Shown here: positions 23,701-26,317 of the stretch, one piece after another
How positions within the stretch are numbered: position 1 is the stretch's first letter
Layout: each line of letters opens with the position of its first letter
Source: a virus
IMG/VR virus record: IMGVR_UViG_3300023279_000474
Location: 1-26,317 of that record
Direction: 5' to 3' (one strand)
Length of the DNA: 26,317 bases
Program-made: the position numbers and the translations under genes
Notes under the pieces: model-generated
What the model was told of the DNA's origin: nothing
Seen by the model: the letters and a program-made list of their open reading frames with translations, nothing else
Databases searched by the model: none

Positions 23701-25791
23701 CGCGAGGCCAGGGAGCTCCCGCTAACCAAGCCAACCGGCAAAACCACATCGATCTATATCCCGGCGATTGACTCCGAGATAAAAGCCAAGGTCTCGGTCG
23801 TCGAAGGATCCGCGCTGACGATTTCCAATGACCAGGATGGAGCTGTCAATCCTGCCTATCCGAAAGAGCTGCAACCGAGGAACCGAAAGAAAGGATCCTC
23901 GATGCTCCAGATCCAGAAAATCGCGAATAATTTAAGGCCCGAGCTCCTGGATGATAACGGCCAATCGAATGGCGGATCTCCCATTGTCGGGCCCGATGGA
24001 GTTGTCGAGTCAGGAAACGGTCGCACGCTGGCGATTTTAAGGGCGCACCAGACAAAGAAGGGTACGGCCTACCGGAAGTACCTGAAACAAAACGCGGCCT
24101 CCTACGGCCTCACAGAGGCCCAGATAGACGCGATGGACGCCCCGGTCCTGGTGCGGGTACGCCAGGGCGACATGACAATGGACGAGCGAGCCGAGTTCGC
24201 CCGGCAATCGAACCAGGCCGGCACCGCTCCGATGACGCCGACCGAGAACGCCAGGGCTGACGCGAAGCGGATTACCGACAAGGACATGATGCTATACGCG
24301 CCATCCGACCGGGGTAATATCCTGGCGGCATCGAACCAGTCATTCCTGAAAAAGTTTGGATCCAGGTTGGGAGATCTTGAAGTCGGCGGACTATCGACGC
24401 CGGACGGTCGGTGGACCAAGCAGTTTGCCGATCGGGTCCAGGCCGCAGTTTTCTACAAAGCCTATGGCAGTGAAAAGCTGCTGGCCCTGACTGCCGAGGA
24501 AGCGGATCCGGATATCAAGAATGTCCTGAGTGCATTGAACCAGGCAGCCCCGGCATTTGCTCGGGCGCGTGCGGTCACCGAAGATCTCGGCAAGCTCGAT
24601 ATTGTTTCGGACCTGGTAGGTGCAATTGATCTCCTGCGCCAGGCTAAAGCGAAAGGATCCAGTATCAGCCAGGAAGTCGATCAAGGCGGTCTGTTCGGTG
24701 GTGTGGATCCGGTCGTCGGTCAGATCGCTACATTCATTGAAGGTAGTACGAGATCTGCCAGGAAAATGGGCCTCGGGTTTACTGCAATGGCCAATGCCCT
24801 GGAAAGTGAATTGCAATCCCAGAGCCAGGAAGGCCTGTTCGATCTCGCGCCGATAACCAAGGCTGATATCGTCGAGGCAGCTAAAAGTAAGGTTGGCACC
24901 GAGTATGGCGAGACCGATCTGTTCGATCCCCAGGACATGCTGGCGAGGCGAGGCGAAGGCCCGAGGATCCAGCGACTCCAGGACCAGGGGTTTGATACCA
25001 GCCAGGTGATGTATCACGGAACTGTCCGAAATTTTACAGAGTTTGGCACGCCGAAAATACAAGAGGATTTTCCTGAATATCAAGCTATGGTCCAAACCAG
25101 GATAAATGAGTGGGAAAATATAAACCCGCCACCCGAAGGATATTCACCTCGCAAAGGGCCGTGGACCTTGGAACATGAGAAATATAAATGGAAGAATTTT
25201 TCGGCCAGGGGTGATGCGGTTAAGCAAGTCCAAGGGATCCTGGGTATAGGAGCCAGAACCAAGGGCGGGTCATTGCTCAGAGGGCCAGGATTTGCTTTCT
25301 CTTCCTCGCCTGTGGTTGGAAGTGGGTACGCGACCCCTACCAGACTAGGCGAGTCTGGTGGTCATGTTATTCCGGTTTACCTCAAGACGCAAAACCCGAA
25401 AAGGCTGGACGCGAAAGGTGAATATTGGGACCAGTTTACGGACGCGATCGAGGATGCCAGGAACGCCGGCCACGATTCGGTAATCATCAAAAATGTCGTG
25501 GACGATTTCTCCACTACGTCCGGGGAAGGATCCGAGGTTGGTACGACCACAGTGGTATTCGACCCTTCCCAGGTTCGTTCGGTTAATGCCCAGGGCCTCG
25601 ATGCTGAAAGCTCTGACTTCATGGCCAGGCGCGGTGATCCATACGCGGCAATGGCCGGCAAGGACGTTTCCTACCAGGTCGAAGTCGAAGATACAGGCAA
25701 GAGCTATACTGCTACAATTGACTCCGGCCAGGCTATGAACCAGTTTGATAATCGGGTCCAGGCGTTGAAAGACTTGAGGAAGTGTATCTAA
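20722..25791 (+). CDS. giant polyvalent ejected protein: ART-like, InPase-like, DdrB/ParB-like and second ART domain
   Basis: This is a 1689-residue protein. The N-terminus has acidic LDYSF repeats, then a membrane- or helix-rich region (about 150-400) with EYGAWEAIPESLSNLVIIRA and EQSTETATGWGQNRVDFEAG, a signature I know from large phage internal proteins. Four domains follow. 525-646 is ART-like (HYGR His531, AGRYI, NPLVID, GYDGIITT, SEIVDV Glu639). 711-846 is an inorganic-pyrophosphatase-like (InPase) polyvalent domain (SYGYFKRTDAFDGDEVDVF, then VIDQVDPETG and DEHKVILG). About 1008-1375 is DdrB/ParB-like (GSPIVGPDG, SGNGR 1097-1101, RQSNQ 1161-1165). About 1428-1622 is ART (YHGT His1432, FSSSP, VFDPSQVRS). 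LARRG/MARRG segments flank the second ART. It is probably injected with the DNA and modifies host or phage targets. No clear ribosome site precedes ATG 20722. Confidence 0.85.
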   Translation: MALLDYSFFDEDEEQKGTLDYSFMADEPDPVDSFMEDEPDPVEPPAPEQLPEDTPSPYTADGSPLPEARSAEPSVWDSVQDFFSGGEAHRARASNELMARRMARRDGVSIDEIYDSMRPSIYGRDMGNPEGRAPIRAFAEGAGIVSEQLPGVPGAMANTVLRSIRGGDEDIDDDNWLDAAIHFTEPEKIKDPDPNYETINEIGKSIGYSLTSIVASSSAFAAATAVTKNPFAGYTAAAGAGGTVAFRGQKDEFMDRKMELAKSIYEEINQKEMPQAEYKKMYDEYNYLGNEYGAWEAIPESLSNLVIIRALSKPLRGLGKGTRLQKFNARAAEIAERYLATQAGEQSTETATGWGQNRVDFEAGLTDRKISIGEAFRQQALPTAIVTTGMVGGGSIVQGARSKIADSTFPKLSEPRPPGSPEAQAQAVRSLTPTGPPVTDSLDIDLVADNIKQEVFGGKGLVGAMMAPDPYGQESPVDMPTGLSDNVVDFTRPPPDDKKPPGAPPPGGAGAVVETELRPDEVETGRPIKFHYGRNTEKAPDMGSEFGQDIEPAGRYINSVSKKNKLGPDSGFEYGDQEFKNPLVIDSVGSYGEKGNWKNVLSDRYGATGEKLTKAIREDGYDGIITTDETPSGEKYVSEIVDVSGTPAVAAKTEETFGPKASAETEGPQGVPTSPPGAELNAIIDEVANEAATSPKNDLTEPTEAQKEAGNYKKGPLDSKTVPWLSGMDIAIENPAGSKRQPEWPALKNSYGYFKRTDAFDGDEVDVFVGPDMAEQPKEVFVIDQVDPETGQPDEHKVILGVKSAEEAEKVYLANYEKDWKGVGDIKTYAFDDFKTKLKSGFFKNSTPSRRLFPKQEALKTPKKKTKDEFKAHVAELREKKETEIQTLKDSNAGNIVGIEAQSTDGKRFAVVLPDASEPGKFRVQNYDKSSFSGHQVYNSEQEALDALWVDGYRTSAQGAMNKLEGTPAWKQGMKFSDQVRIQNEESFAKTKEREARELPLTKPTGKTTSIYIPAIDSEIKAKVSVVEGSALTISNDQDGAVNPAYPKELQPRNRKKGSSMLQIQKIANNLRPELLDDNGQSNGGSPIVGPDGVVESGNGRTLAILRAHQTKKGTAYRKYLKQNAASYGLTEAQIDAMDAPVLVRVRQGDMTMDERAEFARQSNQAGTAPMTPTENARADAKRITDKDMMLYAPSDRGNILAASNQSFLKKFGSRLGDLEVGGLSTPDGRWTKQFADRVQAAVFYKAYGSEKLLALTAEEADPDIKNVLSALNQAAPAFARARAVTEDLGKLDIVSDLVGAIDLLRQAKAKGSSISQEVDQGGLFGGVDPVVGQIATFIEGSTRSARKMGLGFTAMANALESELQSQSQEGLFDLAPITKADIVEAAKSKVGTEYGETDLFDPQDMLARRGEGPRIQRLQDQGFDTSQVMYHGTVRNFTEFGTPKIQEDFPEYQAMVQTRINEWENINPPPEGYSPRKGPWTLEHEKYKWKNFSARGDAVKQVQGILGIGARTKGGSLLRGPGFAFSSSPVVGSGYATPTRLGESGGHVIPVYLKTQNPKRLDAKGEYWDQFTDAIEDARNAGHDSVIIKNVVDDFSTTSGEGSEVGTTTVVFDPSQVRSVNAQGLDAESSDFMARRGDPYAAMAGKDVSYQVEVEDTGKSYTATIDSGQAMNQFDNRVQALKDLRKCI

Positions 25792-26201
25792 TGGTTTTCT
25801 CAAAAAAGGTAAAGACAAAATCAGATTTGAATTCCCTGGCCCTTGAGACTGGAGCATCCATCGAGGGTGCTGCCGGGACGAAGTTCAATGCCCAGAAGCG
25901 CCAGGCTGCGAAGCCGAAGAGACTGGAGAAGAATCCGGACGCGGTACAGCTCCCGAAGGCAGAGCCGCCGCCAGCACCACCAGCCCCGGATCCAGGTATC
26001 GCGGCACTGGCTATCCAGATTGAGGCTGCCAGCAAGGGCCATCTAATGATGATGGCGGAACTAAAAAAACAGATTTCCGAGATCCAGATGAACGCGGCAG
26101 AGCCGCCTATGGAATGGGAATTTGAGTTCATCCGGGACGATAGTGGTTTTCTTATCAACCTATTGGCACATGGAGCAAGGCCAACAAAAACATTAAACTA
26201 A
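25791..26201 (+). CDS. small phage protein with Pro-rich linker
   Basis: This 136-residue protein starts at ATG 25791, overlapping the giant protein's stop (TAATG) with GAGGA ten bases upstream; a GTG nine bases earlier would leave no ribosome spacing. The N-terminus is basic (FSKKVKTKSDLNSLAL). A proline-rich linker (AEPPPAPPAPDPG) separates it from a helix (ALAIQIEAASKGHLMMMAEL). The end, PMEWEFEFIRDDSGFLINLL, matches a W-x-F-x-x-x-R-D-x-x-G motif I have seen at the C-terminus of small phage proteins of unknown role. It may be an accessory of the polyvalent protein. Confidence 0.65.
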   Translation: MVFSKKVKTKSDLNSLALETGASIEGAAGTKFNAQKRQAAKPKRLEKNPDAVQLPKAEPPPAPPAPDPGIAALAIQIEAASKGHLMMMAELKKQISEIQMNAAEPPMEWEFEFIRDDSGFLINLLAHGARPTKTLN

Positions 26202-26263
26202 ATTTTTTCGTGGTAAAGTGATATGGCGATCAACCTACCACAACAACAACACAGGTAATTATT

Positions 26264-26317
26264 ATGCAATTACGAGATTATTTTACGAAAAACGAAGCAG
26301 GTGAAAGTTTGCTGAGT
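26264..26317 (+). CDS. start of an unidentified gene, truncated by window end
   Basis: ATG 26264 opens a frame through the right edge (18 codons, MQLRDYFTKNEAGESLLS). AGG at 26253-26255 lies 8 bases upstream as a weak ribosome site. The 62-base gap before it has no clear terminator or promoter, only an AT-rich run after the preceding stop. A product cannot be assigned. Confidence 0.5.
   Translation, partial: MQLRDYFTKNEAGESLLS

Noticed and set aside
26223-26258. 11-codon ORF (MAINLPQQQHR) before the last gene
   Set aside because: It has no ribosome site and is too short to separate from chance, though a leader peptide cannot be excluded.

Overview
The window is one contiguous, all-plus-strand late (virion) module of a tailed double-stranded DNA phage, most likely a podovirus-like phage of a Gram-negative bacterium. 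The evidence is a canonical order of small and large terminase, portal, scaffold, N4-gp56-type major capsid protein, head-tail adaptor, tail protein, fibre and internal or ejected proteins, all tightly packed with ATGA/TAATG stop-start overlaps and Shine-Dalgarno sites. I see no integrase, tRNA, replication gene or recognisable lysis gene here. The host cannot be named from this sequence.

Region by region: 1-496 holds the end of one gene and two tiny paralogous ORFs. A good sigma70-like promoter (524-552) precedes the terminase operon (596-2706). A 57-residue CX4C/CX2C zinc-ribbon protein (2712-2885) and a two-helix membrane protein (2882-3223) sit between terminase and portal (3297-5570). 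A short coiled protein overlaps the portal stop. A second promoter-like site (5762-5790) precedes scaffold (5832-6857) and capsid (6904-7914), and a strong intrinsic terminator (7931-7961) closes the capsid gene. 8006-9823 encodes three small head/neck proteins, two of them separated by an intergenic RNA with four stem-loops (8584-8705).

9823-16084 is the tail and host-recognition region. It has an 893-residue tail protein with a carbohydrate-binding-like domain inserted into a small beta domain, a repeat-rich 810-residue fibre, and an AT-rich Asp-box beta-propeller protein that looks recently acquired.

16169-26201 looks like an internal or ejected protein block: a protein with 21 perfectly in-register 11-residue repeats and a poly-glycine tail, a GNAT-like protein, three Ala-rich or charged helical proteins, and a 1689-residue polyvalent protein. 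The last combines an ART-like domain, an inorganic-pyrophosphatase-like (InPase) domain, a DdrB/ParB-like domain and a second ART domain. These genes probably encode cargo delivered with the DNA. That is an inference from domain content and position.

Across the window GGATCC and CCWGG are far more frequent than expected by chance, and this signature fades in the AT-rich propeller gene.
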